Assembly (NCBI RefSeq): GCF_030445035.2
Contig: NC_080698.1
Span: 4,285,501 to 4,349,500 of the forward strand
Reading direction: 5' to 3'
Length of the DNA: 64,000 nucleotides
From: Dasypus novemcinctus
Lineage: Eukaryota; Chordata; Mammalia; Cingulata; Dasypodidae
Part shown: piece by piece, positions 38,263-49,765 of the stretch
How the letters are laid out: each line of letters opens with the position of its first letter
Position numbering within the stretch: position 1 is the first letter of the stretch
Translations under genes and position numbers: made by a program
Notes under the pieces: generated by a model
What the model was told of the DNA's origin: nothing
Database searches by the model: none
The model's input: the letters and a program-made list of their open reading frames with translations, nothing else

Positions 38263-39496
38263 GGCTCTTGGAGGCTGCTCCAGGGAGCCCTGGGTCCTGG
38301 GAGCGGGGCTGTCGGGGGGACTTCCTTAGAATTCTTGTTAGCAGCCTTGCTTCTCTTTCTTGAAGATGTAAGACATGATTTTCTACAAAGTTATGGCTGT
38401 AGGGATGATTTATTTAATCTAGCGTCGTGCTGGGCCAAGAGAGTGTGCAGTAAATGGAAACTGTTTAACAATTTGATTTACTCATATCATTGCTGTGACA
38501 TTCCTTGGAGTTTTAAAAGTTGGGGTTTACTTTCAGGGTAACAAAATTGATGTGAAAATGAAAGTGTCTTCAGTGTGGAGTGGCGGTTTGAAATGTCCCT
38601 GTCATCTTCTGTTCCCCATAGCAGAGAGGGGAGTTGAGAATTCCAGGGTGTCTGAGTCTAGAGAGCCTCAGTGTCACACAGCTCCTCCTTCAGCTGCCAG
38701 CTGCTGGGGCGACTCCAGACTGGGCAGTAAAATGGAAGTTTATTAATGAATTTTGCTATGCACTTAGAAGTTCACTTATTTATATTTAGCTTAATAAATG
38801 CAGTTTTTTTTAGTTGGGAAAGAAGACATTTATGTACACTAGTGTACACTGACTTTTTTCTCCATTATTTTCATTTAAATCTATTAAAGACTGTTTCCAC
38901 TTATTTTTGTAAACACCATGCTCTTACACCATTATGTAAAGTCAGGAAGAATGAAAATTTTAGGTTAATTTTATTAGCAGTAACATACCTTTAAAAGTTG
39001 TGATCTGAGAACCAAAGGAGCAAAACATATGGTTCAGGTTTGGTTTTGGCAATGACTGCTTTATGCTTTTCTTTCTTTTTTTTTTTTTTGGTCCATTTAT
39101 TCATTTTTTGACTCAGTGGGGGAGGCAGTGTGCTCTTTTTTCTCTCCAACCTCAAGGTTACAGCCCACTCGCACCCGGATGGACGCTTCAGCAATCCCTC
39201 GCAGTGAGCCCCTCCCTCAGGCCCTCAGGGTGCGCAGGTGGCCCCGCTTCTGGGGGCGGGGCTTGGCTCGCAGGGGTTGACCAGCACTCTGGCGCCCTGC
39301 GCAGCTTCTGGTGGCCACTCACTACTTGAGCTCGGCTCTGGGATCCGGCTGTTTGTCTGTTACAGTGTCTCCATGTTTGAATGGGGTCCCCGGGGTCCGC
39401 TGGAGTACTTGACTATTCTTGGGCAAACCCAAGTGCTTAGTGGGACCGTTTCAGCTTTTATGTTCCAAAATGGACTGTAAACCTGCCACCTAATTT

Positions 39497-39652
39497 TGAA
39501 AATGAGGTTTTATTGGAACATACCTGTGCCTGTCATTCACGTGTTATTGTCTGTGGCTGTTTTGTGCTGTAATGGCAGGATTCATAAGTTGTGACCAAGA
39601 ATGTATGGTCCACAAAGCTGAAAACTGCAGAAAATGTTTGCCACCCCATTTT
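39497..39652 (+). mobile_element. Old mammalian interspersed repeat (MER-type), also seen at 62815-62900
   Basis: The segment GAGGTTTTATTGGAACATAC, then TGTCTGTGGCTGTTTTGTGC, and GTATGGTCCACAAAGC at the end follow a well-known mammalian interspersed repeat. The start of the opposite strand of the same family is recognisable at 62815-62875. I cannot fix the family name from memory. Confidence 0.55.
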
Positions 39653-40198
39653 AAAATCCTACGGTTCTAAAATTCTGAAACATTGGGATCTAACAAGGCT
39701 AAATATATAAAAATCTTTGGATTCCAGTGTTTCAAGCTTCTGTTAGGTTGAACCACATGAAATCAATGCTCTTCAGCCATCTATGACCCACACAAATGGC
39801 AGATTCGTGTGGTTCAACCTAAGATTGTAATTTCATGCACGCTCAATGTTTCATGATTCTGTAAGCCTTCAGATTTTCAGTTTTGAAGCGTCTAAGGTCA
39901 TGTGCTTCAGAGTCCTTCAGAGGGGAGTGCTCCGTGCCTCAGTGCTCGCCGGCCGTGTTGGTAACCAGGTGGTGCTGCTTGGGAGGAGGGAGAGGCAGGA
40001 GAGGCGACGGGCAGCAGAAGAGCTCGGCTGGCGGCTTCCGGGAGCGGCACACGTGCGTCAGTGGCCCTGCGGGGAGATGGACGCGGCACGGAGGCGCGAG
40101 GACGGTGCCTTGAGCCCATGCCGCCCTGAGTCCCGGCGAGCTGGGCTTGGCCAGATGAAGCCGAGGGCTCAGCCGAGCAAGCACTGCCTTTGAGAAGA

Positions 40199-41610
40199 AA
40201 TTAGAGAAGTTGTGGGTTTTCAGAAAAATCCCGCATAAGGTGCAAGATACAACCCCCCACCCGCCCCTTACGTTGGTGGAACGTGAGTCACAGTCCTCTC
40301 AGGACTTCGTTCCTTCTTATGGCTGACTACGACTCCATGGCGAGTCCATGTGCCGTTTCGTTGAGCCGTTCTTCAGTCGACGCACACCTGGCTTCTGCGC
40401 TTCATTTTCTGAGGAGTAGCTGTGCCGGTTTATGTTCCCACCGACAGTGAGCGAGCGTTCCTGTTTCTCAGTGCCCTCACTGAAACCTGTCCTCGTCCAT
40501 TTTTATTTAATAGCAGCCATTCTAGTGGCTGTGAAATCGTATCTCATTGTGGTTTTTGATTTGCATTTCTCTGGTGGCTAATGGTGTTGAGCATCTTTTC
40601 ATGTGCTTTTTGGCGACTTTTATATATCTTCTTTGGAAAAATGTCTTTTCAAGTCCCTTGTCCAGTTTTCAGTTGGGCTGTTTGTCTATTGTTGAGTTGA
40701 AGAATTTCTCTGTATCTTCTATATGTTAAACTCTCCTCGGATATGTGGTTTCTAAACATTTTCTCTCATTGTGTAGGTTGTTTTATTTTCATGGTAAAGT
40801 CCTTTGAGGTATAAAAGTTCTTAATTTTGATGAGGTCCCATTTATCTTTGTTTTCTCTCGTTGCTTTTACTTAGATTGTATAGTCTGAGAAACCATTGCC
40901 TAATACAAGGTCCTGCAGACGCATCCCTGTGTTTCTTCCAGGAGTTTTATAGTTCTGGCTCTTACATATATGTCTTTGATCCAGTTTGAATTGATTTTTG
41001 TATATGGTGTGAGGTGTAGGGGTCCACCTTCGTTCATTTACAAGTGGAGATCCAGTTTTCCCAGCACTGTTTGTTGAGGAGAACGTTCTTTCCCAATTGA
41101 GTGGTCTTTGCCCCCTTGTCAAAAATCAGTTAGCCGTAAATATGAGGGTTGCTTTCTGAACTCTCACTTAAGTTCCATTGGTCTGTATGTATTTGTCCTT
41201 CTGCCAGTACAATGCCTTTTGATTATTGTGACTTTGTAGTAAGTTTTGAGATCAGTACTGTGAGTCCTCCAAGTGCACTCTGCTTTTTCACGATGGCTTT
41301 AGCTGTTCAGGGCCCCTCACCCTTTCGTATAAATTTGACAATTGACTTTCCATTCCTGCAAAGAAGGCTGTTGGAATATTGATTGGGATTGCTTTGAATC
41401 TGTAAACTGAGTAGAACTGACATCTTAACAATATTTAGTCTTCAGCCCATGAGCACAGAACGTCCTTTAATTCATTCCACATTGTCTTATATGTTTTTTT
41501 GTGTGTGCACAAGTCCTTTACATCTTTGGTCAGATTTATTCCTAGATATTTGACTCCTTTAGGTGCTATTGTAAATGAAGATTTTTTCTTCCATGTATGC
41601 TTTTTTCCCT
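40199..41610 (-). mobile_element. L1 LINE, antisense, 3' UTR plus ORF2 3' half, 5'-truncated
   Basis: Right to left on the minus strand this reads L1 ORF2 and then a 3' UTR. Signature reverse-complement phrases include CATTCTAGTGGCTGTGAAAT near 40522, GATTTGCATTTCTCTGGTGG near 40557 and GATTGGGATTGCTTTGAATC near 41380. The 3' end begins at 40199 with AGAGAAGTTGTGGGTTTTCA. Stops and frameshifts make it non-coding. Confidence 0.9.
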
Positions 41611-41614
41611 TTGT

Positions 41615-41830
41615 TAGAGAAGTTGTGGGTTTACAGACCAGTCATGCATAAAATGCAGGGTTCCCGCCCCCACCCCACCCAGCCCTGTGCTTTGGTGTGG
41701 CACCCTGGTAAAACTGGTGGTGGCGCATCTTTATAATTGTTCCAGTAACTAAAGTCCATGGCTAACTGAGGTTTCCTTGAGTAGTGTAGTTCTATGGCTT
41801 TTTTAAAATTTTTTACTCGGTTACCATAAT
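41615..41830 (-). mobile_element. Second antisense L1 3' UTR, adjoining the first
   Basis: It starts with TTAGAGAAGTTGTGGGTTTA at about 41617, nearly the same word as at 40199, so a second L1 3' end lies directly behind the truncated 5' edge of the first copy. It continues with a TAAAGTCCATGGCTAAC word shared in form with the other 3' UTR units. Confidence 0.7.
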
Positions 41831-42187
41831 CTTAATAGTTCAATGCTGTTATTTGAGTTCACGTGTTTGCTTCCATCCCCGTGTACTTTTCGGGGTGTTT
41901 TTCTTACGGTATTAAGCTTTCATATGGAAAAGAGCGATTCATGTTTTGCCCCTTTTTCTTTTTCTGACAGCTAAGTTGAATTTTTCACTTGGCTGGTGGC
42001 CACAGCCTGAACACGCTTCAGAACCACACTGTCCCGGGGCCCTTGCTGGCGTGTAGAGGACGTCACGTGGCCTGCGAGGCCACTGCTGCCCTCTGTGGGC
42101 TTCTGGAGTTTGCCCTCCTGAGATTAGGTAACGTCCTTGCTGGCGTCTGCACGCTGTCACATGCCTTCTCTTCTTCCTCTCACACAG

Positions 42188-43403
42188 GCAGTCGTGGCCG
42201 ACCAAGATCGACGTGCCCCAGGACCTGGAGGACGACCTGGCCACGCCTCTGTCGCACGCCCCGGTCCCGCAGTCGCCTGCTCGGGCTGCCGACAGCATCC
42301 TCAACGGCCACAGGGGCAAAGGCCTGTGCGACGCGGCCAAGAAGGACGACCTGCCCGAGCTGGCTGGCCCGGCCCTGGCCCCCGTCGCGCCCGCGAGCTC
42401 GAAGCCCCCCGCCAGCGGGCGCAAGTGTCTGTTCCGCGTGGAGGAAGATGAAGAGGAGGACGAGGAGGACAAGAGGCCCGTGTCCCTGTCCACACAGGTG
42501 GTTCTGCGCCGGAAGCCCTCCGTGACCAACCGCCTGACGTCCAGGAAGAGCGCGCCCGTCCTCAACCAGATCTTCGAGGAGGGCGAGTCCGACGACGAGT
42601 TCGACATGGACGAGAACCTGCCGCCCAAGCTGAGCCGGCTGAAGATGAACATCGCCTCCCCGGGCACCGTGCACAAGCGCTACCACCGGCGGAAAAGCCA
42701 GGGCCGCGGCTCCAGCTGCAGCAGCTCGGAGACCAGCGACGACGACTCCGAGAGCCGGCGGCGGCTCGATAAGGACAGCGGGTTCACCTACTCGTGGCAT
42801 CGCCGGGACAGCAGCGAAGGGCCCCCGGGCAGCGAGGGGGACGGCGGGGGCCAGGGCAAGCCGAGCAACGGCAGCGGCGGGGCGGACAAGGCGAGCCCCG
42901 GGGAGAACAGCGCCGGCGGGGGCAGCCCCTCCAGCGGCTCCGGGGGCAACCCCAGCACCACGTCAGGCACCACGCGCCGCTGCGCCGGGCCCGTCCACTC
43001 CATGCAGCTGGCCTCGCGCAGCGCCGGCGAGCTCGTCGAGAGCCTCAAACTCATGAGCCTCTGCCTCGGCTCCCAGCTGCACGGGAGCACCAGGTACATC
43101 ATCGAGCCGCAGAACGGCGTGTCGTTCCCCAGCGTGAAGATCCAGGAGAAGTCCACGTGGAAGATGTGCATCAGCGCCGCGGGGCCCGCGGGCCAGGGCC
43201 CGGCCGCGGGCGGCAGGAAGCTTTTCTCTGACCACATGGCTGCCGCCGCCGCTGACTGGGAGCGCATAAAGAGCAAGAACCTGAAAAACAACGTGCTGCA
43301 GCTGCCTCTGTGCGAGAAGACCATCTCTGTGAACATCCAGCGGAGCCCCAAGGAGGGGCTGCTGTGCGCCTCCAGCCAGGCCAGCTGCTGCCACGTCATC
43401 TGA
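42188..43403 (+). CDS. SNRK: SNRK terminal coding exon: C-terminal regulatory region (about residues 360-764)
   Basis: A 1216-nt terminal exon that encodes 404 residues after the split Arg codon and ends with TGA at 43401-43403. It begins QSWPTKIDVPQDLEDD. Visible features are an acidic tract (EEDEEEDEEDK, about 42439-42474), the conserved block TSRKSAPVLNQIFEEGESDD, a basic RRKSQGRGSS motif, a Ser-rich stretch, a Gly/Ser-rich low-complexity region (about 42810-42975), a conserved helical segment (SAGELVESLKLMSLCLGSQL), and a conserved end CASSQASCCHVI. The acidic and low-complexity parts are likely disordered. Added to the upstream exons the protein would be 764 residues, one fewer than human, explained by one missing Thr near DDLATPLSH. 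The frame is intact. The exon is extremely GC- and CpG-rich, so the antisense strand is also open in long stretches, which is not evidence of another gene. Confidence 0.98.
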
Positions 43404-45066
43404 CGCGCCGCCCGCCCCGCCCGCCCGCGCCGAGCCGGGAGCCCGGCTCCCCGCCGTGCCCCCATCCCCTCTTGTGGCCTCCGGTTTCCAGGTGGGCGCT
43501 AGGAGGGATTATTTATTACGTTTTCATTTGTCCGCCTGACGAGGTGACAACGCATGGTCTTTGCATGCTGCTAGACACTTCTTCTCCAGCCGAAAAGTCT
43601 ATTGTGTAATTTTTACTTTTATAATTTTAATGTGGATGATCAGGATTAAATTTAAATGTATATTTGGAACCTAATATAAATGGAGCACTTAGAAATTTGA
43701 TGTTTCTGCACTTAACCTAGAGAGAGGAAAAAGGCTTGTTTCCTTGTGGAAAATCTGAACCCCTGCCCGACCTCTGTGACGTGGAGACTCCGTGCGCTGA
43801 GGCACACGCTGTGGTGTCCCAGGCAGAACCAAAGCAATAACGCCGCGGGCGGCGGGCCGGGCTGCGCCCCGCTGAGGGCCGCCAACCCGTGCTCTGAGCA
43901 TCCCACACCTGTTTGTCTTAAGCTGGAGTGTGAAAAACAAAGCTTGGGCTCAAAAATTTAACTAAAAAAGATGTTTTTGTCATAGGTGAGATACAGTACT
44001 TCGATGTGTCAGGCAGCTTCCCGTAGTGGTGAATTAATTCCAAGCAGACAATCTTATCTTGTCCTGTGCAGTGAATGATGATGTCTTTCCTTACAGAGAG
44101 TCTGTCTGTCTAACAACAGAAAGCTGCTCTGTGTAAAGTCCTTCCCTTGGGGCCGCACCCCAGGGTCTCCTGTAATGGGGAGGCAGGTGTGCTGCAGAGC
44201 GGGGTGCGAGGCGGGGCGTGCGCAGGGCTGGCGAGGCAGAGCCCAGGCATGAAATGAAACAGAACTTGGGGTTTTTGGCATATTGAGAACTAGGTTTTCT
44301 CTTTTGTTATTTCCATTGTTTTACATCTTTTGGTTAGGTTAGCTATGAAAATTAGGCGGATCAAAAAAATCCACATAAAAGGGTTAAAATTCACACATGC
44401 AGAAAAAGTAAAAACACAGAAAGCCTGCTTTGTGTCTTCTTGTTGTTGCTGGAAGCTTTTTTCACTCTGCCTTCCTGCCAAAATAATCATCACGGAACTC
44501 GTGCTTTAAACTATTCCTGTACAAAGACGACTACTTTTGACTAGATGGTTGCCTTCGGCGGCATTTTATCTGGCGGGACACCGTGCATCACGGGCGACTG
44601 GCTCGGGAAGGGGCCAGGTGGTAAGCTGACGCCGCGCCCCCAGGCCGTAGGAGCAGCGGTGGCAGCCCTGGGGGCGGGCCGGTGGCCTCCTGCCGCGCCC
44701 CCGGAGACCCGCGCTGGCTGGTCGTGCTTTCCTCAAGTACACACGCCAACTCGCTACCTTTAGGACCAGTATCTTACTCAGACTCTGAACTTCACAGTGT
44801 ACTTACTCAACTAAGAACTCTATGTAACACAATTCACTCTCTAGACCTAGGCTAGATAGGTTTTAAGCTACAGCTCTAGTCCATTGTGATGTTTATAATT
44901 GAAAAGCTATGAAAATAGATGTGTGGGTGAAGCCATAGAACATATTTGCTTGAAACTCTTGAGCAGGGATCTTACAAAGGGCCCGAGAGAAGATGTGTGG
45001 TTCACGCAGATAGTGGGCGAAACATCTATCTTCAATGCAGGCGCGAAGTTTATAAAGGGCATTGGC

Positions 45067-45072
45067 AATAAA
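45067..45072 (+). terminator. SNRK: Candidate proximal SNRK poly(A) signal (AATAAA)
   Basis: AATAAA at 45067-45072 is followed within 30 nt by a T/GT-rich stretch (CTCTTTGTTGCAGCTGTTTT). Use of this site would drop about 0.73 kb of UTR and both Pumilio-type elements. Whether it is used cannot be seen from sequence. Confidence 0.5.
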
Positions 45073-45197
45073 CTCTTTGTTGCAGCTGTTTTCCAAGTAA
45101 TGTAAATACTTTTTTCTGTGATTATGTATAGCCTTGGAATGGCACCTTTTAACTAACCCCTGTGTGTTTAGTTTTCAAAGGTTTTTTTATATTCGGA

Positions 45198-45205
45198 TGT
45201 ATATA
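45198..45205 (+). promoter_or_regulatory. SNRK: Pumilio response element 1 (TGTATATA) in SNRK 3' UTR
   Basis: An exact match to the UGUANAUA consensus on the SNRK sense strand, downstream of the proximal candidate poly(A) signal. Confidence 0.6.
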
Positions 45206-45561
45206 TGGTGCTCACTTTAGATCGGCAGTGTTGGCCATTTATGCTGCATAGCTGCGTTACAGCCTCATTAGTTGTGTACGGCTGGTCGACCCTCTGGGCA
45301 TACAAATGTTAGTCTGAGTGGCGTCTCACCCATTTGTTCACAAGTGAATGACTGTGCATGTGTTGTGTGTCCTAGTATGTCGTCATATAAAAGGGAGGGA
45401 GCGAATAACCATTAACATGAAGATAATGTTGGACCAAACTACTTACTTGCTCTAAACTGTTTCTTGTACCCCTTAACCTGTCTTCAAAAGTTGCACATAG
45501 TTACAGTAGTGTATAAATTAAATATTGTGGAAAAAGTTAGTCCTGTATTTTTCTGTATGTG

Positions 45562-45569
45562 TGTATATA
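45562..45569 (+). promoter_or_regulatory. SNRK: Pumilio response element 2 (TGTATATA) in SNRK 3' UTR
   Basis: A second exact UGUANAUA match on the sense strand, also between the two candidate poly(A) signals. Pumilio proteins normally repress or destabilise mRNAs with such sites. Confidence 0.6.
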
Positions 45570-45797
45570 TAATTATGTACTTCTGGCAATTCTATCTGTA
45601 TTTAAAGATGTGACAATCTTGACACCGATTTTAAGAGTAGCCGTGAGATTGAATTGAGTTCTATGAAGTAAGAATTGATGTGTGTTATGAGGGTACAGAA
45701 TTATCAGCTGATTGGTCAATTGCTTCCAATGCTGGTTGATTGTCCTCATTGTGTAAACATTGACAGGTATGTGACAGACGGGAAAAAAAATCCGACT

Positions 45798-45822
45798 AAT
45801 AAAGTGACATTGGTGTTCAGCA
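45798..45822 (+). terminator. SNRK: Distal SNRK poly(A) signal and probable cleavage site
   Basis: AATAAA at 45798-45803 lies next to a GT-rich downstream tract (GACATTGGTGTTCAGC, then CCGTGTCCCGCCTGTATTT). Cleavage is expected about 15-20 nt after the signal. This is the last strong signal before the sequence turns intergenic. Confidence 0.8.
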
Positions 45823-46395
45823 ATATAAACCGTGTCCCGCCTGTATTTCACGGTGTGAGCAGGGGCAGGGGCCCTGAAGAGACCCACACCTGCTGGTCTT
45901 CAGCGCGAGTGAGAAGAAGCCCCAGGTCTCCACACACCGCACCCCCGCTCCTGGACAGCCAGACCGACTGCAAAAGCAGCCGTCACTGCCCTCGGCCACC
46001 ATCCCAGCCGGGCCACAGCGGTCCGTGGAGCCGACTTCCTCCCCTCGTTTAGACACTACTTGGTGGTCGCTGTGCTCCCTGAACATGGGCTAAGTTGAAG
46101 CAGGAAGGGCCGCCCCAGCCCGCCCCCTGGGACGGGAGCCCGGGCTCGGCGCCACGCGGGCCTCGGGCCTTCCCGCTGGCGCCACGAGGGCGTCGCTCCT
46201 GCCTCCCTCGCGCATCGTCAGTCTTTGCTTCTCTATTCATCGTTCCCAGCAGCAAAAACAAGCGCTTTATTTTCTGTCTTGAACGCACTTGCTTCTAGCA
46301 GTTGCCACGCTTCTCTTCGTCACCCTCAAACCCTTGCTCTTCCCGCCGTCACCCACCAAAACTGCTTTTCTCAAGGCCAGCAGTGACCTCTGTGC
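45823..46395. other. Intergenic, no gene seen
   Basis: Moderately GC-rich sequence after the SNRK end. Overlapping short open frames on both strands have no family resemblance. Confidence 0.5.
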
Positions 46396-46399
46396 TAAA

Positions 46400-46780
46400 C
46401 TCCATGCTCAAATGTTTTTAAAATGGCTTTATTGGGATACAACCCACAGACCATGCGATTCACTAAATTGAAAAACTCGTTGGTTTTAATTTATTCCACA
46501 GAGTTGTGGAACAATTAGCATGATCAATGTTAGAACATTTTATCACCCCAGAAAGTAAGAGAATACCATTGGCAGTCACTTCCCCTTTGCCCCACATCCC
46601 TGCCGCCCCCACAACCACTGCTGTGGCGGTCCGTTCTCAGTGCCCGTCCGTGTGTCATGAGTCCATTGTGCTTTCCTTGGGATGTCCCACCTTCCAGGAC
46701 CCCACTTCTGTTAGCTGCTCTTCAGTCCTCGGGTTCCTCCCCGGCCTGCCAAGTTCTAAACTTGGAATGTCCCGGCCTTC
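46400..46780 (-). mobile_element. L1M-type 3' end, antisense
   Basis: The plus strand reads GGCTTTATTGGGATACAACC, then CATGCGATTCACTAAATTG, then a GAGTTGTGGAACAATTAGCA block and TTAGAACATTTTATCACCCC, the reverse complement of a common old L1 3' end. Confidence 0.75.
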
Positions 46781-47480
46781 AGTTCTGGATGCTTCCTCTG
46801 TCTGCGCTTAGTCTCCTGATGCTCAGTTACCATCTGTGCTGAGAAAGCCACAAGTGTGCTTAGCCTGTCCACTGTGTGACCTGTGTGACCTCTGCTTGGA
46901 CATGGCTAATAACACCTAAGTTTTCACCATCCCAAGACTCTTCGTGGTCCCCTCAAATCACACCTCTCCCAACTCAATAAATGGCCTCTTCAAACCCTCA
47001 TTAGTTTTGTACAAGCCAAACACCGTGGTGTCATCCTTCACCCTCTGTCCCCAACATCCAATCAGAAGAGCCCGGCCATTCAAACGCGGGTCCCTCCTCG
47101 TTGCGTCCACTGCTCGCCGGTGCCCGGCATCTCACCACTCCTGCTGACCCCTGGCACGGCCTCAGAGGCTCTCCCTCCTGTCACCCCTTTCTTGGCTCAG
47201 CAGCAGGAGTGATCCTTTCAAAACCTGTCATGTTTCGAGAGAGGTCCAGTTTCCAAATATTTGGCCATCTTCCACACACATTCTGTTACTAATTACCTTC
47301 TGGTCAGAGAACATGCTCATAAGTCCAGCTTTAAACTCACTGAACTGTGTTCTGTGGCTCAGCACATGGCCTGCTTGGTGATGTCCAGGAGTGCCCGAGA
47401 CGCGGTTGTCGGAGTGTCGTGTGACTCAGTTGGGTCAAGTTGGGCGACAGGATTCAAATCTTCTCTCTTTACTGATACTT
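46781..47480. other. Intergenic; partly old repeat
   Basis: The text at 47010-47230 (GTGTCATCCTTCACCCTCTG; later GCAGCAGGAGTGATCCTTTC) resembles an old mammalian interspersed repeat, possibly LINE2, but I cannot assign it firmly. The rest is unique-looking. Confidence 0.4.
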
Positions 47481-47489
47481 GTCTCTTAC

Positions 47490-48480
47490 CAAACTGAAAG
47501 AGGACTGTTGAAATCTCTGGTTATACTTGGAGATTTGTCTATTTCTACCAGTTCTGTTTCTTGAAATTTGAAGCCCTGTTATTAGAGGCATACACGTTTA
47601 AGATTAGTTTGTCCTCTTGATGAATTGACCCTTTTAATATTATGAAATGTCGCTCTTTATCCTTGGTAGCATTCTTTGTTTTGAAATCTGCTTTGTGTGA
47701 TTCTGAGCCACTCCAGTTTTCTTTTCCATCCTTTTACTGTTACTCCATGTCTTTATACTTTAAGTGGGTTTCTTCTAGGCAGCAGATAGTTGGGGGTCTT
47801 AGTTTTTATTCAGTCTGAGCATCTTTGCCTTTCAATTGGAATGTTTAGACCAATTAAATCTGATGTATGGTTGGATTTAGGTCTACCATCTTTCTAGTCA
47901 TTTTCTTCTGTCTTATCTGTTCTTTGGGGTGCCCCCCCACCTACCTTCTTTTGGTTTAAATGAGTACTTTTTATGATTCCATTTCATCTCCATTATTGGC
48001 TTATTAGCTGTACCTGTTTTGTTTCATTTCTTTGTGGTTGCTGTCAGCTTTACAATATCTTTTAACATATCAGTCCACCTTCAAATATATCTCTCCATAT
48101 ATAGGATACTTTCCTCCTTTTTTATGCTATTGTCATACATTTTACTGTAACATATAAATTTCCTGCTCCATAGTTGTTATTTTTGTTTTAAACAATTATC
48201 TTAAGGGATTAAAACATGGGGAAAAAGTCTTCTATTTTACCGACATCACGCCTGGCACGCTGCAGCTCCCTGTGTAGCTCCACATTGTGATCTGGATCAG
48301 CTGCCCTCTGCAGAGCCGCCTTCAGGTTTTGCACACAAGCTGGCGTCCACTCACTCAGCTTTTGTTGGCCTGATAATCTTTATTTCAACCTCATTTTTGA
48401 AATATATTTTTACTGAGTACAGTATTCGGGGTTTTTTGGGTTGGTTTTTTATTGCAGCAACAGGTTAGTCCATTGCAGAG
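47490..48480 (-). mobile_element. L1 LINE block, antisense
   Basis: Reverse-complement L1 phrases: GTTGAAATCTCTGGTTATAC, then TTCTACCAGTTCTGTTTCTT and CTTTATCCTTGGTAGCATTC. The end (48340-48430) resembles the L1M/HAL1 5' side. Confidence 0.75.
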
Positions 48481-49039
48481 TGATGGATCTTGTTGTATTC
48501 ATTTAAAGAGTGTTGGGTTTTCTTGGACCACACAGTTACTTGGAGTTGGTTGGATCTTTTCACATTTTGTGTTTAAATGTTGTTAGGTCTGACCCAGGGC
48601 AGCCCCCTCCCCTGCGGCGATCCTCCTAAGGACCTCCAGAGGTCTTCCCGCTCAGGCGGATGGGAATGGGAATTCCGGCCAGCTCTCGACGTTCGGAGGG
48701 CTGTTTGGCCTTCTGCTTCCCGATGGTTCTTGCCCTGGCCTCAGTTTCCCCACACACAAGCGCCGAGCAGTACTCAGACGGCAGCTCTGGACCGCAGTTG
48801 CGTCTCTGTGCCGCTCCCTCCTTCTGGGGCCTCTGTCCTGCCAAGTCATCCACATTGGTGTCCCTGGATGGCGCACTTCGCTCAACTCAGCAAGGCCACT
48901 CAGCGCTGCCTGGACGGGGGCCCCCCTCCTGCGTGCTGGCCACTGCGTGCTGGCCACTGTGTGCAGGTACAAACAGGCTCTCAGGCCACTGCTTCCCTCC
49001 GCTCGTTGCTTGCTGCCTGAAAACTATCGTTTCATATAT
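48481..49039. other. Intergenic, no gene seen
   Basis: AT-rich to about 48590, then GC-rich. The open frames at 48577-49020 and 48660-49136 overlap each other on one strand and are countered by others on the opposite strand; none resembles a known protein. Confidence 0.45.
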
Positions 49040-49044
49040 TGTTT

Positions 49045-49765
49045 GGGTTTCTAGTAGTTTAAGACAGGAGGCTCAATCAGTAAAGAACAATCTGAAAAGG
49101 AAATTAAGAAACAATCCCATTTACAATAGCATCTAAAGGGATAAACTAGCTAGAAATAAATTTAACCAAGGAGGTGAAAGACTTGTATCCTGAAAACTAC
49201 AAAACGCTGCTGAAAGAAAAAGAAGACCTAAATAAATGGCAAGACATCCCATGTTCATGGACTGGAAAACAATATTGTTAAGGTGTCAGTTCTACCTAGA
49301 GCATTCTACAGATTCAGTGAAATCGCTATCAAAATCCCAGCAGCCTTTTGGCAGGAATGGAAATGCCAGTCCCCAAATTCATACGGAATTTCAAAGGCCT
49401 CTGAATAGTCCAAACAAGCTGGAAAAAGTACAGAGGTGGGGGACTCACACTTCCTAGAATACTTGCTACAAAGCTGCAGCTCCTAAAGCAGCATGGTGCT
49501 GTCATGAGGACAGGCACATAGACCGATGGAGTAGACTGAGAGTCCAGAAACAAACCCTTACCTCTGTGGCCAGTTAGTTTTCAACAAGAGTACCAAGTCC
49601 ATTAAATAAGGAAAGAATCGTCTCTTCAGTATTTGGTGCTGGGACAACTGGAAATCCACATGCAAAAAAGTGAATCTGGACTTCTAACCCTCTTCGTACA
49701 TAAAAAATAATTCAACTTGGATCAATGGCCTGAGTGTAAGAGCCAAATCTAGAAGATGTAGAGGG
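49045..49765 (+). mobile_element. L1 LINE, ORF2 C-terminal region, plus strand
   Basis: Typical L1 phrases: CAATCCCATTTACAATAGCA near 49112, AGAAATAAATTTAACCAAGG near 49152, CAGCAGCCTTTTGGCAGGAA near 49338, and TTTTCAACAAGAGTACCAAG near 49578. It is a dead 5'- and 3'-truncated copy. Confidence 0.9.

Larger units (their letters stand above)
35480..42187. other. Last SNRK intron (6.7 kb)
   Basis: Intron from the GTGAGA donor to the CTCACACAG acceptor, whose pyrimidine-rich tract lies at about 42160-42180. It contains MIR relics, an internal GC-rich stretch (36400-38300) with overlapping artefactual frames, an AC-poor repeat relic at 39497-39652, and antisense L1 at 40199-41830. No exon evidence was found. 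Confidence 0.8.
43404..45822 (+). other. SNRK: SNRK 3' UTR
   Basis: The UTR follows the TGA and runs about 2.4 kb to the distal poly(A) signal. It is GC-rich just after the stop, then AT-rich. It holds a possible ATTAAA at about 43645, a candidate AATAAA at 45067-45072, a distal AATAAA at 45798-45803, and two perfect Pumilio-type TGTATATA sites at 45198-45205 and 45562-45569. No interspersed repeat was recognised inside it, unlike the introns. Confidence 0.85.

Noticed and set aside
41939-43465. Antisense frames of 245, 206 and 225 codons over the SNRK terminal exon
   Set aside because: They mirror the GC-rich coding strand of SNRK; the sense frame is the one conserved. No promoter or splice sites support an antisense gene.
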